The position numbers and the translations under genes are program-made. Source: Robiginitalea marina (GTDB lineage Bacteria > Bacteroidota > Bacteroidia > Flavobacteriales > Flavobacteriaceae). Taken from it: 64,000 bases of DNA. Where the stretch lies: positions 59,716-123,715 of the forward strand of contig NZ_JAMXIB010000008.1 in NCBI RefSeq assembly GCF_024006985.1, in the 5' to 3' direction. Shown in pieces: positions 8,151 through 16,918 of this stretch (its first letter is position 1; each line of letters starts with the position of its first letter). Below the pieces are notes generated by a model. That model ran no database searches. It saw nothing but the letters and a program-made list of their open reading frames with translations, and was not told where the DNA came from.

Positions 8151-9482
8151 TCACCAGTCGTCCCGTTCCATCAGTTCCCGTATTTTTCTGGCCTCCCACC
8201 GCTTACCCCAAAGGGGGTTGTACCCATAGGCCTCCAGGCCGTGCATCACCAGCCCAAAGCCCCAGCCTACTGCGGGAAAAAGTGCCCATGGGAAGGAGGT
8301 GGACTTCCAGTTGAGCCATGCCAGGAAGGGGATGACCAGCAGGTACGCCCCCAGGTTCCCGTAGAAACCTTTTATGGCCTCGACCTTTTCCTTTGCCTTT
8401 TGATAGCGCTTATCTTCCACAAAGGCCTCCTGGGTGACCGGTTGGGTGACCTGGCGGGTAAGGATGGGAATGGCTACCTCGAAAGTGCCGTCCTCCATTT
8501 TAATGGCTACCTGGCGCCGGGTTAGCAGGGAATACCGGTTGCGGATGTTCTGCAGCCCAACCCCGCTGGATTTCTTCACCACCTGCTTCGGTTGCAGGGT
8601 ATTGGCAACCACGATAAACCCTCCCCGTTCCTCCACCCTTATGTGCAAAGGGCTTTCCTGGGTGACCACATTGTGCTTTACGGCATTTTCAAGCAGCAGC
8701 TGCAACGACAGGGGTACAATCTTACCCTCGGGGTTGGTGCTCTGTTCCGGGATATCGAATACGATGCTGTCTTCGAAGCGCATTTTAAGCAGGCGTACGT
8801 AGGTGCGGGCAAAGGCGAATTCCTCGTCCACGGGTACCACCTCCTTATTCTTCTGTTCCAGGACATATCGGTAGACCTTGGAAAGGCCCGTGGTAAAGCG
8901 CTGAGCCTGTTGCGGATCTTCTTCGATCAGGCTGGTGAGTACGTTCAGGCTGTTGAACAGGAAATGAGGATCCAACTGGTTTTTAAGGGCATCGAACTGG
9001 GCAGAGGCAGCCCCGGCGATGATTTTTTCCTGCTTCACCCGGGTTTCCTGACGGTACTTGTAATAATACAGGCCGAAAAAAATTGCGGAAACGCAAAGCG
9101 CAATCACCAGTGAATTGACATAGTACGCAGCAGATTCCCCCTTGATGAACTCCAGGAACCCCACCCCGTTAAAGCCGGTAAGGATGATGGAACGCGCCAG
9201 GAAGATTCCCAGCAGGGAAACAGCAATGTTACCCATAACCGTAACCAGCAATACCTTCCAGTGGAAATTATGGTTGCGCAACCATCCAATGGCATAGCTG
9301 ATCAGCAGGGCGTTGGCCAGGTACAGGATCCATGAAAAGATCATGTGCTCGAGCAACTCCTGCCCGGAATCGGCATCCCAGCGCAGGCTTCCCCCCCGTA
9401 ACAGGTGGATGACCCAGAAGACCACGTATAGCGCCAACCCTACCAGGGTGGCATTGCCAAAATGCTTGAGCAGTTTTTTCAT
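8151..9482 (-). CDS. LytS-type sensor histidine kinase with C-terminal 2TM domain
   Basis: This 443-residue protein has four N-terminal membrane spans (about 12-140), a His_kinase domain with His173 in QLDPHFLFNSLN, an N-box (LLLENAVKHN) and a G-box (GVGLQNIRNR). After the ATPase domain it continues into a full 2TM module (about 358-443). The histidine motif, typical of LytS/YehU kinases, pairs with LytTR regulators such as the one at the end of this operon. I chose ATG 9482, which starts just before the first membrane helix; ATG 9530 is in frame but would leave only a very short leader after the candidate -7 element. The stimulus is unknown. Confidence 0.92.
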   Translation of the reverse strand: MKKLLKHFGNATLVGLALYVVFWVIHLLRGGSLRWDADSGQELLEHMIFSWILYLANALLISYAIGWLRNHNFHWKVLLVTVMGNIAVSLLGIFLARSIILTGFNGVGFLEFIKGESAAYYVNSLVIALCVSAIFFGLYYYKYRQETRVKQEKIIAGAASAQFDALKNQLDPHFLFNSLNVLTSLIEEDPQQAQRFTTGLSKVYRYVLEQKNKEVVPVDEEFAFARTYVRLLKMRFEDSIVFDIPEQSTNPEGKIVPLSLQLLLENAVKHNVVTQESPLHIRVEERGGFIVVANTLQPKQVVKKSSGVGLQNIRNRYSLLTRRQVAIKMEDGTFEVAIPILTRQVTQPVTQEAFVEDKRYQKAKEKVEAIKGFYGNLGAYLLVIPFLAWLNWKSTSFPWALFPAVGWGFGLVMHGLEAYGYNPLWGKRWEARKIRELMERDDW

Positions 9483-9858
9483 GGGCTGCAGGTTTTTCTC
9501 AGGCCCGGGATAGCCGGCCCGATCGGCCATTGCGACCAACTGGTTTAAAGGTACCAAAAAGAGAATTTCGACCGGGAGGCACTTGTCCGGAAAGTTCGGG
9601 CCACCGGCTTTCAAAATTCGACCTGTTTTCCCCAAAGTGCCAAAAAAAATGGGGCCAGGTGTTCATTTCGGGCCCTGAACCCCCATATGCGACCCCTGGA
9701 ATGCGCGCCGGCCCTGGCCCGGTTCCTTTAATGAAAGCAGGGGGGTAGCCGGGCCGGGATGGACCGGGTTCAGGGACTGTAGCGCTAATGCAGCCATTCT
9801 GAAGGAAGACCTGCAATTTCCTTATTTTAGCCAGGCGTAACACAACAGCGACCTGCCA
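9483..9858. other. Divergent intergenic region, kinase / PaiB-like gene
   Basis: About 376 bases separate the divergent kinase and PaiB-like genes. Apart from the minus-strand -7 candidate I see no convincing gene. The 72-codon plus-strand frame starting near 9530 has no recognisable features or ribosome site. Confidence 0.45.
9546..9553 (-). promoter_or_regulatory. Candidate -7 element of the LytS-2TM operon
   Basis: Read on the minus strand this is TACCTTTA, one base from TAnnTTTG, about 60 bases before the chosen kinase start. No TTG at the usual distance is visible, so support is weak. Confidence 0.33.
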
Positions 9859-10476
9859 ATGTATATCCCTGACCACTACCAAAACTCAGACGAGGATGCC
9901 CTGAGGGACTTCATCCTGAAAAATCCCTTCGGAATCGTGGTTTCCAACGGACCCGAAGCCCCCCTGGCCACCCACCTTCCCCTGCAGCTCCTCGCAGAGC
10001 CCGATGGCTCCGTATGCCTCTACGGGCATTTTGCCCGGGCCAACGACCACTGGCGCCACCTGGCAGAGGGTGCTCCCGTATGCTGCATTTTCAATGGGCC
10101 GCAGAGCTATGTGTCCTCTTCCTGGTACCGTGAGGAGGAAGTCCCCACCTGGAATTATATCTCCGTCCACGCACGCGGAGCCTATTATGTCCAATCCGAA
10201 GCCGCGTTGCTGGCCTCCCTGCACCAGATGGTGGACCTGTACGAAAAGGATTCCACCCACCCCGTTTCCCTCCACAACATGTCGCGGAAGACGATGCGGC
10301 AGGTCCGCGGCATTGTGGGTTTCCGTATTGCGGTTACCTCCCTGGAAGGGGCCTGGAAGCTTTCCCAGGGTCGGGAGGACGACCACCCGCGGATTATCGA
10401 GGAACTGGAAAGGCGGGGAAGTGCGGCTTCCGCAGTGGCCCGTGCCATGAAAGGCCCCGGGAACCCGGGAAGCTGA
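9859..10476 (+). CDS. PaiB-like FMN-binding split-barrel protein
   Basis: This 205-residue protein carries the family pattern: YIPDHYQ at the N-terminus, NPFGIVVS, ATHLPL, the GHFARANDHW segment and VPTWNYISVHARG. Bacillus PaiB is described as a transcriptional regulator of sporulation and protease genes, but the fold is a flavin-reductase-like split barrel and homologues may be FMN or haem enzymes. There is no signal peptide. The gene stands alone or heads a short run with the next membrane protein. Confidence 0.88.
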   Translation: MYIPDHYQNSDEDALRDFILKNPFGIVVSNGPEAPLATHLPLQLLAEPDGSVCLYGHFARANDHWRHLAEGAPVCCIFNGPQSYVSSSWYREEEVPTWNYISVHARGAYYVQSEAALLASLHQMVDLYEKDSTHPVSLHNMSRKTMRQVRGIVGFRIAVTSLEGAWKLSQGREDDHPRIIEELERRGSAASAVARAMKGPGNPGS

Positions 10477-10516
10477 TCCTGAAAATCCGTATATTTAAGC
10501 AACAAAAATCCCAACC

Positions 10517-10888
10517 ATGCTTAAAAGTAAATTCTGGCAGGGCTTTTTTGCCCTGTCGCCCCTGGTTTGCATGCTGCTTCTGCTGGTCGGCTACGGCATT
10601 GTGATATTTTCCATCTTCAGCCACCTCCCGGAACTGGAACGCCCGGGCGGAGACCCGCCCATGGCTATATTTGGAGGGTTGGGGGTTTTCCTGCTGCTCG
10701 TATTCCTGATGGTGGCGGTTTCCCTTGCCAGCCTGGTCTTCTATATCGTGCATGCGGCCAATAACCCCAACCTGAAGGAAAACAACCTGCTGCTGATCTG
10801 GATCCTGCTGTTCATTTTTGCCTCTGGTATCGCCCAACTGATTTACTGGATCATCGAAATCCTGAACAAACCTGAAAATTCCCGATAA
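10517..10888 (+). CDS. Small membrane protein of unknown function
   Basis: The 123-residue product has three hydrophobic spans (about 10-33, 48-78 and 90-115) with short polar connections and a charged C-terminus. TATATTTA at 10490-10497 resembles a -7 element shortly before its start. I do not recognise the family. It lies 10 bases before the Tat-exported isomerase-like gene and may be cotranscribed with it. Confidence 0.7.
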   Translation: MLKSKFWQGFFALSPLVCMLLLLVGYGIVIFSIFSHLPELERPGGDPPMAIFGGLGVFLLLVFLMVAVSLASLVFYIVHAANNPNLKENNLLLIWILLFIFASGIAQLIYWIIEILNKPENSR

Positions 10889-10897
10889 ATCCCCGTC

Positions 10898-11842
10898 ATG
10901 ACCATACACTCCAGAAGGACCTTCCTGAAACACTCCCTGTTGGGCGGAATCGCCCTGGCCACCCCAACCCTTTCCGTGTTGGGCAGTCCCCTGACCGCCA
11001 TCCCTACCGGGGCCACCCTGAAAATCTCCCTGGCGCAGTGGTCCCTTCACCGGGCCCTCGAAAAGGGGGAGGTCAGGGCGGAAGATTTCCCTGTTCTGGC
11101 CAGGAAAGAGTTTGGTCTCGGGGCGGTGGAATACGTCAGCCAGTTCTACAGCGACAAAGCCACAGCGAAAGCCTTCTGGCAGGACCTCCGGCGCAGGGCG
11201 CAATCGGAAGGCGTTGAAAATATACTGATCATGGTAGATGGGGAAGGAGACCTCGGGGACCCTAAGCAGAAAAAACGGGTGGAGGCGGTCGCGAACCACA
11301 GGAAATGGCTGGAAGCCGCCCACCTGCTGGGCTGCCATTCCATAAGGGTGAATGCCTTTGGGAGCGGGGGCAAGGCTGCCCTGATCGACGGGCTCGGGCG
11401 GCTGGCCGAAGCAGGGGCCGCGACGGGGATTTCGGTGCTTGTTGAAAACCATGGCCTGCATACTTCCAATGCGGCGTTTATTGCCGAAATCCTCGAGGCT
11501 GTGGACAGCCCTTACCTCGGGACCCTCCCTGACTTTGGGAACTGGTGTTTGAACAAGCCCTGGGGCAGCACCCAGGATGGGGAGTGTACAGAAAGCTACG
11601 ACCCGGTCAGGGGCCTTGAGGAACTCCTGCCCTTTGCCCGCGGGGTGAGTGCCAAGTCGTATGATTTTGATGCTGACGGAAATGAAACCCTGCTGCCCTA
11701 CCCCACCCTGCTTGAGAAGGTAAAGGCTTCGGAATTTTCGGGTTACATCGGCATTGAATACGAGGGACACCGCCTGTCGGAATACGAAGGCATCCGGGCG
11801 ACAAAGTCCCTCCTGGAAAAAGTGTGGTCAACCTTGCCCTGA
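10898..11842 (+). CDS. Tat-exported sugar phosphate isomerase/epimerase-like TIM-barrel protein
   Basis: The 314-residue protein begins with a twin-arginine signal (SRRTFLKHS, then a hydrophobic run to about residue 35), which predicts export of a folded, probably metal-containing protein. The remainder is a xylose-isomerase-like TIM barrel with LVENHGLHTS and LPDFGNW as candidate metal-binding strands and GYIGIEYEGH near the C-terminus. Bacteroidota carry many such exported proteins, mostly in sugar or uronate metabolism. The substrate cannot be told from sequence. Confidence 0.87.
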   Translation: MTIHSRRTFLKHSLLGGIALATPTLSVLGSPLTAIPTGATLKISLAQWSLHRALEKGEVRAEDFPVLARKEFGLGAVEYVSQFYSDKATAKAFWQDLRRRAQSEGVENILIMVDGEGDLGDPKQKKRVEAVANHRKWLEAAHLLGCHSIRVNAFGSGGKAALIDGLGRLAEAGAATGISVLVENHGLHTSNAAFIAEILEAVDSPYLGTLPDFGNWCLNKPWGSTQDGECTESYDPVRGLEELLPFARGVSAKSYDFDADGNETLLPYPTLLEKVKASEFSGYIGIEYEGHRLSEYEGIRATKSLLEKVWSTLP

Positions 11843-11969
11843 CCGGGCCGCACCCGGTCGGCCTGTTCGGCAGCCTGTCCGGCAAATTCGCCAACTCAGT
11901 CACCCCGGTTTGCGAAAGCGCAGGGGTTGGGCCAGATTTGCCCCCGTAACCCAATAAACGCCAATACCC

Positions 11970-12389
11970 ATGAAATCACCTTTTTATCTTTTGTTCTTCC
12001 TGGCGGGTCTCACTTACGGGCAGGCCCCTGCCGACGAAGGGGTCACCGTTACCATTATCCTGGAAAACGTCCTCAACGACCAGGGCGAAATCCTGGCGGG
12101 CCTGCACACTTCAGAAACCTTTATGAAAGGGGGCGGCATCGCTTCGTACCGGGGCGCCGCCGAAAAAGGGGTCCTCACTTTTCAATTCCCAAATGTGTCG
12201 CAAGGGGTGTATGCCGTTTCGATCCTGCACGACCTCAACGGCAACGAGCGCATGGATTTCCAACCCGGCGGCATGCCGTCGGAGCCCTATGCCATGAGCG
12301 GGAACGATATGAGCATGGGGCCGCCTTCCTTCGAGTCGGCCCGGTTCACAGTCGGCACTGAAGACGTTAGCCTTCGGATCCGCTTTTAA
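11970..12389 (+). CDS. DUF2141 domain-containing secreted protein
   Basis: The 139-residue protein has a short signal peptide (residues 1-18, ending LTYGQ) and then a beta-rich domain with the DUF2141 motif HDLNGNERMDF and a PSEPYAMS segment. The family is widespread in Bacteroidota and its function is unknown. The Asp/Asn-rich loop could bind a metal, which is inference. Confidence 0.85.
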   Translation: MKSPFYLLFFLAGLTYGQAPADEGVTVTIILENVLNDQGEILAGLHTSETFMKGGGIASYRGAAEKGVLTFQFPNVSQGVYAVSILHDLNGNERMDFQPGGMPSEPYAMSGNDMSMGPPSFESARFTVGTEDVSLRIRF

Positions 12390-12463
12390 AAAAACATGAC
12401 AATAGGGTAGGGAGTTTCTCGTTAGGATTGTTGTATAGATCCAAATCTTAACATTACAATCCT

Positions 12464-12955
12464 ATGAAAACTTTGAATTTCGCAAAAGCAAATGTTTTAA
12501 GAATCCTGAAAACAGCCCTGTTGGCACCGGTCTTCATCCTGTCTTTGTCCTGTAGCAATGATGATGACTCCTTTGCCCGGGTAACCGTTAACGGAACCTT
12601 GCTGCAGACCAGCGCTTCGGATTTCACCATTGGCGACCGTTCTGATTTTAACGGGGACATCGACGCCAGCTTTACGGGAAACGGAGGAACAGCCACCCGT
12701 ATGTTTTCCTGGAACAACAACCTGAATACGGCCGATTACAATGCAGATATCACGGCTACTACTGAAGGGACCTTCCAGATCATTGTGGAGGATTCCGAAG
12801 GAATGGTCGTTTTGGACAGGACGATCCAGGGTGGTGCTGAACCGGACACCATATGGGGGGTAACGGAAGTCGGGGCCTCCGGTATTTGGACCGTAACGAT
12901 CCGCGTAACAAATTTCAACGGAGATGGCAGTTTTTCCCTGAGCGAGGGGAATTAG
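12464..12955 (+). CDS. Hypothetical lipoprotein
   Basis: The 163-residue product has a signal peptide with a lipobox (FILSLSC) followed by an acidic spacer (SNDDDS), a pattern associated with surface-exposed lipoproteins in Bacteroidota. The mature part is beta-rich, with IIVEDSEGMVV and GIWTVTIRVTNFNGDGSFSL, and may be an immunoglobulin-like or jelly-roll domain. No family was recognised. It is followed by a strong bidirectional terminator. Confidence 0.75.
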   Translation: MKTLNFAKANVLRILKTALLAPVFILSLSCSNDDDSFARVTVNGTLLQTSASDFTIGDRSDFNGDIDASFTGNGGTATRMFSWNNNLNTADYNADITATTEGTFQIIVEDSEGMVVLDRTIQGGAEPDTIWGVTEVGASGIWTVTIRVTNFNGDGSFSLSEGN

Positions 12956-12974
12956 CCTTTCATAAATTAAAAAC

Positions 12975-13008
12975 AAAAAGCGCTGTCAGCCTGCTGACAG
13001 CGCTTTTT
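12975..13008. terminator. Bidirectional rho-independent terminator
   Basis: A perfect 16-base inverted repeat: 12975-12990 pairs with 12993-13008, with a GC core of GCGCTGTCAG and A/T tracts at both ends. It serves the plus-strand lipoprotein gene and, from the other side, the minus-strand dps gene. Confidence 0.85.
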
Positions 13009-13081
13009 ATTTATTTGCGGGAACGGCGTATACGGGCACTTACCCCAATGAAATTTCGGGGGTTTCCATAAAACCCTTCTG

Positions 13082-13561
13082 TCAGATCTTCTCGGCGAGC
13101 CAGGCCTTCATCATCCAGACGGTCTTCTCCTGTTCGGTGATGAAGTCGCTCATCATGGCGTTGGTCCCTTCATCATTGGCCTTGTCAGAGGCCTCCAGGA
13201 TTTGCCGTTCCAAAATCAACAATTCTTTAAGGCAATCTACAATAAGCCTTATGGCTTCCTCATCCTTGGAGATATTCTTCCCGACAGGGACCCGGGAAGC
13301 CCGGGTATAGGCCTCAAAGGTATGCAGGGGCACTTCCCCCAGGGTGAGTACCCGTTCGGCAAGCATATCGACCTTCATGTTGGCGTCATTGTATAACTCC
13401 TCGAATTTGGCGTGCAGGTCAAAAAAACTCCTGCCCCGGATATTCCAATGGATGCCCCGCAGGTTCTGGTAATAGGTTTGGAAATTCGCTAAAAGGATGT
13501 TCAGGTCTCCGGCGAGTTCCTTTGACTGGGTAGCCGGCAGACCAATACTGTTAAGATTCAT
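13082..13561 (-). CDS. dps: Dps-family ferritin-like DNA protection protein
   Basis: The 159-residue length and the ferroxidase-site spacing match Dps: His38 (IHWN), His50 (DLHA), Asp65 and Glu69 (MKVDMLAER). Dps forms dodecamers that oxidise Fe(II) with hydrogen peroxide, store iron and limit Fenton damage. The N-terminus lacks an obvious lysine-rich DNA-binding tail, so protection may be by iron sequestration. It is divergent from oxyR, only 99 bases apart, which makes OxyR control likely. Confidence 0.95.
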   Translation of the reverse strand: MNLNSIGLPATQSKELAGDLNILLANFQTYYQNLRGIHWNIRGRSFFDLHAKFEELYNDANMKVDMLAERVLTLGEVPLHTFEAYTRASRVPVGKNISKDEEAIRLIVDCLKELLILERQILEASDKANDEGTNAMMSDFITEQEKTVWMMKAWLAEKI

Positions 13562-13660
13562 AAGCTTTCGTTTTCCATAAAGATACTAAATATAAAAAGG
13601 CATTTCAATCAGGTTTATCGATACTTTTAATACCTTTAATCCGGTAAATAGGTAATATCA

Positions 13661-14611
13661 ATGACCATAACCCAACTGCAATATGTGCTGGCGGTGGCCG
13701 AATACCAGAATTTCACCCTGGCCGCGGAAAAATGCTTCGTGACCCAGCCAACCCTGAGCATGCAGGTGCAAAAACTGGAGGATGAACTCGGATTGCAGAT
13801 TTTTGACCGGGGCAAAAAGCCGATTTCCATCACCGACGCCGGACGGAGAATCGTGGAGCAGGCCAGGAATATCGTTAACGAAGCCGCGCGTATCCGGGAT
13901 ATCGTAGACCAGGAAAAGGGGTTTGTGGGGGGCACCTTTACCCTGGGGATCATCCCGACAGTCATGCCCACCCTCCTGCCCATGTTCCTGAAAACCTTTG
14001 TGGAGCGGTATCCCAAGGTACACCTCATCCTTCGGGAACAGAACACCGAAAGCATGATCCGCAACCTGGAAGAAGGACACCTCGATGCCGGAATTGCCGC
14101 CACCCCCCTGGAAAAAGAGCACCTGGTGGAACGACCGCTCTATTACGAACCCTTTGTGGCCTACGTGCCCGCAGGGCACCGGCTGGGCTCCCTGGACCGG
14201 CTGCAGCCCGAATACCTGAACCTCAGCGACATTCTGCTCTTACAGGACGGGCATTGCTTCCGCGACGGGGTGATCAACCTGTGCAAGGCCATCGGGGAAG
14301 CCGGGGAAGATCACTTTGAACTGGAAAGCGGAAGCTTCGAGACCCTGGTGAACCTGGCCGATGAAAATATGGGAATGACCCTGCTCCCCTACCTCAATAC
14401 CCTGGGCCTTTGCGAACGACGGAAGCGAAACCTTAAATATTTCACCGATCCGCCCCCGGCAAGGGAAGTCAGCCTGATTTACCATAAAAAAGAACTCAAG
14501 CACCAGATCACCGAAGCCCTGCGGGAGGTAATCTCAGGAGTGATCCGGGGGGCCATCACTTTCCAGGACGTAAAAATTATCAGCCCCGGCAAACGGCGAA
14601 AGGGGTTTTGA
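13661..14611 (+). CDS. oxyR: OxyR-type LysR family hydrogen-peroxide sensor
   Basis: This 316-residue protein has an N-terminal winged helix-turn-helix (about 1-60, FTLAAEKCFVTQPTLSMQ) and a LysR substrate-binding domain. Cys199 in DGHCFRD and Cys208 (NLC) occupy the same residue numbers as the peroxide-sensing disulfide pair of E. coli OxyR, which separates it from generic LysR proteins. It is divergent from dps. TACTTTTA (13622) and TACCTTTA (13631) are two candidate -7 elements before the start. Confidence 0.93.
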   Translation: MTITQLQYVLAVAEYQNFTLAAEKCFVTQPTLSMQVQKLEDELGLQIFDRGKKPISITDAGRRIVEQARNIVNEAARIRDIVDQEKGFVGGTFTLGIIPTVMPTLLPMFLKTFVERYPKVHLILREQNTESMIRNLEEGHLDAGIAATPLEKEHLVERPLYYEPFVAYVPAGHRLGSLDRLQPEYLNLSDILLLQDGHCFRDGVINLCKAIGEAGEDHFELESGSFETLVNLADENMGMTLLPYLNTLGLCERRKRNLKYFTDPPPAREVSLIYHKKELKHQITEALREVISGVIRGAITFQDVKIISPGKRRKGF

Positions 14612-14627
14612 TCCCCATGGGCAAAAA

Positions 14628-14651
14628 AAATCCCGCCGGGGGGCGGGATTT
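14628..14651 (-). terminator. Terminator of the small minus-strand gene
   Basis: AAATCCCGCC (14628-14637) pairs with GGCGGGATTT (14642-14651). On the minus strand the stem is followed by eight T residues, so it mainly serves the 65-aa gene; on the plus strand the tail after oxyR is weak. Confidence 0.75.
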
Positions 14652-14659
14652 CCAATGAG

Positions 14660-14857
14660 TTAAGCTGGCAAATAGGCCAGGCTTTGCTGAAGTTCCGGTT
14701 TGTCCGTCACAAAGTGCAAGAGCCATTCTTTTAATTCCTGAAGTTCATTGGGCAAAAGCCGTTGGATGGCTTTTTTTAATTCCCGGCTGAACAACCGCGC
14801 ATCGAAACTTACTTTTTGGAGCACCGTTTTGGTGTACTCCAGCATCGATCCTGCCAT
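14660..14857 (-). CDS. Small conserved helical protein, 65 aa
   Basis: This 65-residue protein is mostly helical and charged: MLEYTKTVLQKVSFDARLF, then KKAIQRLLPNELQELKEWL. It has no signal or membrane span. The pattern (KVSFD, F-REL-KA) looks like a small hypothetical family I recall from Flavobacteriaceae. ATG 14845 (codon 5) is an alternative start. It has its own strong terminator and an AT-rich upstream region, which support a real transcript. Function is unknown. Confidence 0.68.
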   Translation of the reverse strand: MAGSMLEYTKTVLQKVSFDARLFSRELKKAIQRLLPNELQELKEWLLHFVTDKPELQQSLAYLPA

Positions 14858-14982
14858 AATTCAGTAAAGGTTTAGTTAGATTGTTGTTACTAAATTAAGT
14901 CATAAACAACCAATTATATTGCACAAAATCAGTTAAATATTTAATAAATTCATATAAAATTCGATCAACACCAGCCTAATCC

Positions 14983-16287
14983 TTGTCAACAACCACCACG
15001 CTATTTCGCAGATTCCCCGGATTTTACCTGTGGCTCGCCTTTGGGCTCGCCTTTGTTATCACGGGTTGCTCCTCCCGAAAGAGGGCGCAGCAATTCCTCC
15101 ACAAACAACTTGCGCCCATAGAAGACACCGAACAATTTACCGGACTGCTCATGGTGGATGTGGCAACTGGGGATACCCTCATTGCCCGGAACCCACAGCG
15201 CAATTTTACCCCGGCAAGCACCCTGAAAGTATTTGCCCTGTACGCCGGCCTGAAAACCCTCCCCCCCCGGATTCCGGCCCTGAAGTACCAGTACCGGGGT
15301 GATACCCTGCATCTGCTCGGGACCGGGGACCCCTCAGCCCTGCATCCGGTGCTGGCAGACAGTACCGCCCTGAAATTCATTCAGGGATCACGGGTAGTGG
15401 TACTCCATCAGGGCAACCTGCAGGATCCACGGTGGGGCGATGGCTGGGCCTGGGACGATTTCGACCGCTATTACATGCCTGAAAAATCGACCCTCCCCAT
15501 CCATGGAAATGTGTTGCGCCTCGAGCGGGCACCCGGGGGGGTAGTCATTCGCCCTGTGGAATTCACAGACAGCCTTAGCCTGCAATCGCAGCGCTACAGG
15601 AGGTCCCTGGCCGGCAACCAGTTCTTCTATGGGCCCTCCCTGCCCGATACGGTGGAAATTCCCATGCTCCTGTCGCCCGGACTAATCCATGATTTGTGGG
15701 CCTCGGCGGCCGGAAAGCCCCTGCGGAAGGGAACGGATCCCCCCGCGGGCAGGTGGGAGGTCCTTCCCGGCATGCCCTCCGACAGCCTCTACCGGCATAT
15801 GATGGCAGTAAGCGATAATTTTATTGCAGAACAACTCATGCTGCTGGTTTCTTCCACCCTGGGCGACAGCCTTAGTTTTCAATCCGCCCGGGACCATATA
15901 CAGGAAACCTACCTCCGGGGGATTCCAGGGCCCGCCCGCTGGGTGGACGGGTCCGGCCTTTCCCGGTACAACCTGGCTTCCCCGGAGTCCCTGGTTGCCC
16001 TCCTGATGAAGCTCTACCGGGAGGTGCCCGAAGAACGGCTTTTTTCCCTCATGGCCCGCGGGGGGGAGGATGGCACCTTAAAAAAGGGGTATTCCGGACC
16101 GGAAGGGCCTTACCTGTTCGGGAAAACCGGGAGCCTGGGCAACAACCACAACCTTTGCGGATACCTGCGGACCCGATCTGGAAAAACCCTGGTGTTCAGC
16201 TTTATGAACAACCATTACTCAAAACCCACCGCCCTGGTAAAACAACGGATGCAGCGGATCCTGGCCTGGATCCACGAAAACTACTAA
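14983..16287 (+). CDS. PBP4-type D-alanyl-D-alanine carboxypeptidase/endopeptidase (S13), lipoprotein
   Basis: The 434-residue protein carries the three penicillin-binding motifs: Ser79-Thr-Leu-Lys82, Ser277-Asp-Asn279 and Lys381-Thr-Gly383. The N-terminus is a lipoprotein signal with lipobox VITGC (Cys29). S13 enzymes trim or cleave peptidoglycan stem peptides in the periplasm. The start is TTG because no ATG lies before the signal peptide. Its 3' end overlaps the convergent Nudix gene by 4 bases. Confidence 0.92.
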   Translation: MSTTTTLFRRFPGFYLWLAFGLAFVITGCSSRKRAQQFLHKQLAPIEDTEQFTGLLMVDVATGDTLIARNPQRNFTPASTLKVFALYAGLKTLPPRIPALKYQYRGDTLHLLGTGDPSALHPVLADSTALKFIQGSRVVVLHQGNLQDPRWGDGWAWDDFDRYYMPEKSTLPIHGNVLRLERAPGGVVIRPVEFTDSLSLQSQRYRRSLAGNQFFYGPSLPDTVEIPMLLSPGLIHDLWASAAGKPLRKGTDPPAGRWEVLPGMPSDSLYRHMMAVSDNFIAEQLMLLVSSTLGDSLSFQSARDHIQETYLRGIPGPARWVDGSGLSRYNLASPESLVALLMKLYREVPEERLFSLMARGGEDGTLKKGYSGPEGPYLFGKTGSLGNNHNLCGYLRTRSGKTLVFSFMNNHYSKPTALVKQRMQRILAWIHENY

Positions 16288-16889
16288 AGCGTCAGGGAAT
16301 GCCTGGCCAGCGGGCCGAACAGCAGGGCGTGTTGTAAGAGGATAAGCGTTTTGGCATCGCGGACCTCCCCGTGGCGGAGGGCATCGGCCACGGCCGCGTA
16401 AGGCCACTCCAGTACCTCGATGTCTTCGGATTCCTCAGGTTTCCCCCCACCCTCGCCGGTTTTCATTTCCGGACGGTAAAGGGCCTGATACAGAAAAAGC
16501 CTTTCAGTAACGGCCCCGGGGGAGGTATAGACCTCCCCTACCTTCTCCACATGCGGCACGGTATACCCGGTTTCTTCAAGGATTTCCCGACGCAGGCATT
16601 CCTCCGGGTCCTCCCCGTCCAGCATCCCCGCGCATACCTCCGTGAGCATGCCGTCAGGGTTTTGGTTGATATAGGTAGGCAAGCGGAACTGGCGGGTAAG
16701 CAGGACGGTTTCCCGCACCGGGTCAAAAAGGAGGACGGCCACCCCATTCCCCCGGTCGTAGGCCTCCCTTTGCTGCCGGTCCCAGCGGCCATCGGCCCTC
16801 AGGTATTCAAACGTGTACCGGTACAGGGTATACCAGGCCGCGGAAAGGGTCTCCCTCCTCAGGTTTCTAACTCGGTCTGTAATGGACAT
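16284..16889 (-). CDS. Nudix hydrolase, NudK/GDP-mannose pyrophosphatase-like
   Basis: This 201-residue protein has a Nudix box at about residues 88-109 (GMLDGEDPEECLRREILEET), with Asp94 where the first consensus Glu usually sits and the catalytic REILEETG intact. The preceding RQFRLPTYINQNPDG resembles NudK-type enzymes acting on GDP-mannose and related nucleotide sugars. I chose ATG 16889, 30 bases after the upstream stop, over a TTG at 16922. It is likely cotranscribed with the DUF2461 gene. Confidence 0.88.
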   Translation of the reverse strand: MSITDRVRNLRRETLSAAWYTLYRYTFEYLRADGRWDRQQREAYDRGNGVAVLLFDPVRETVLLTRQFRLPTYINQNPDGMLTEVCAGMLDGEDPEECLRREILEETGYTVPHVEKVGEVYTSPGAVTERLFLYQALYRPEMKTGEGGGKPEESEDIEVLEWPYAAVADALRHGEVRDAKTLILLQHALLFGPLARHSLTL

Positions 16890-16918
16890 ACATATGGTCT
16901 TGGGGGCCCCGGCGGCAA

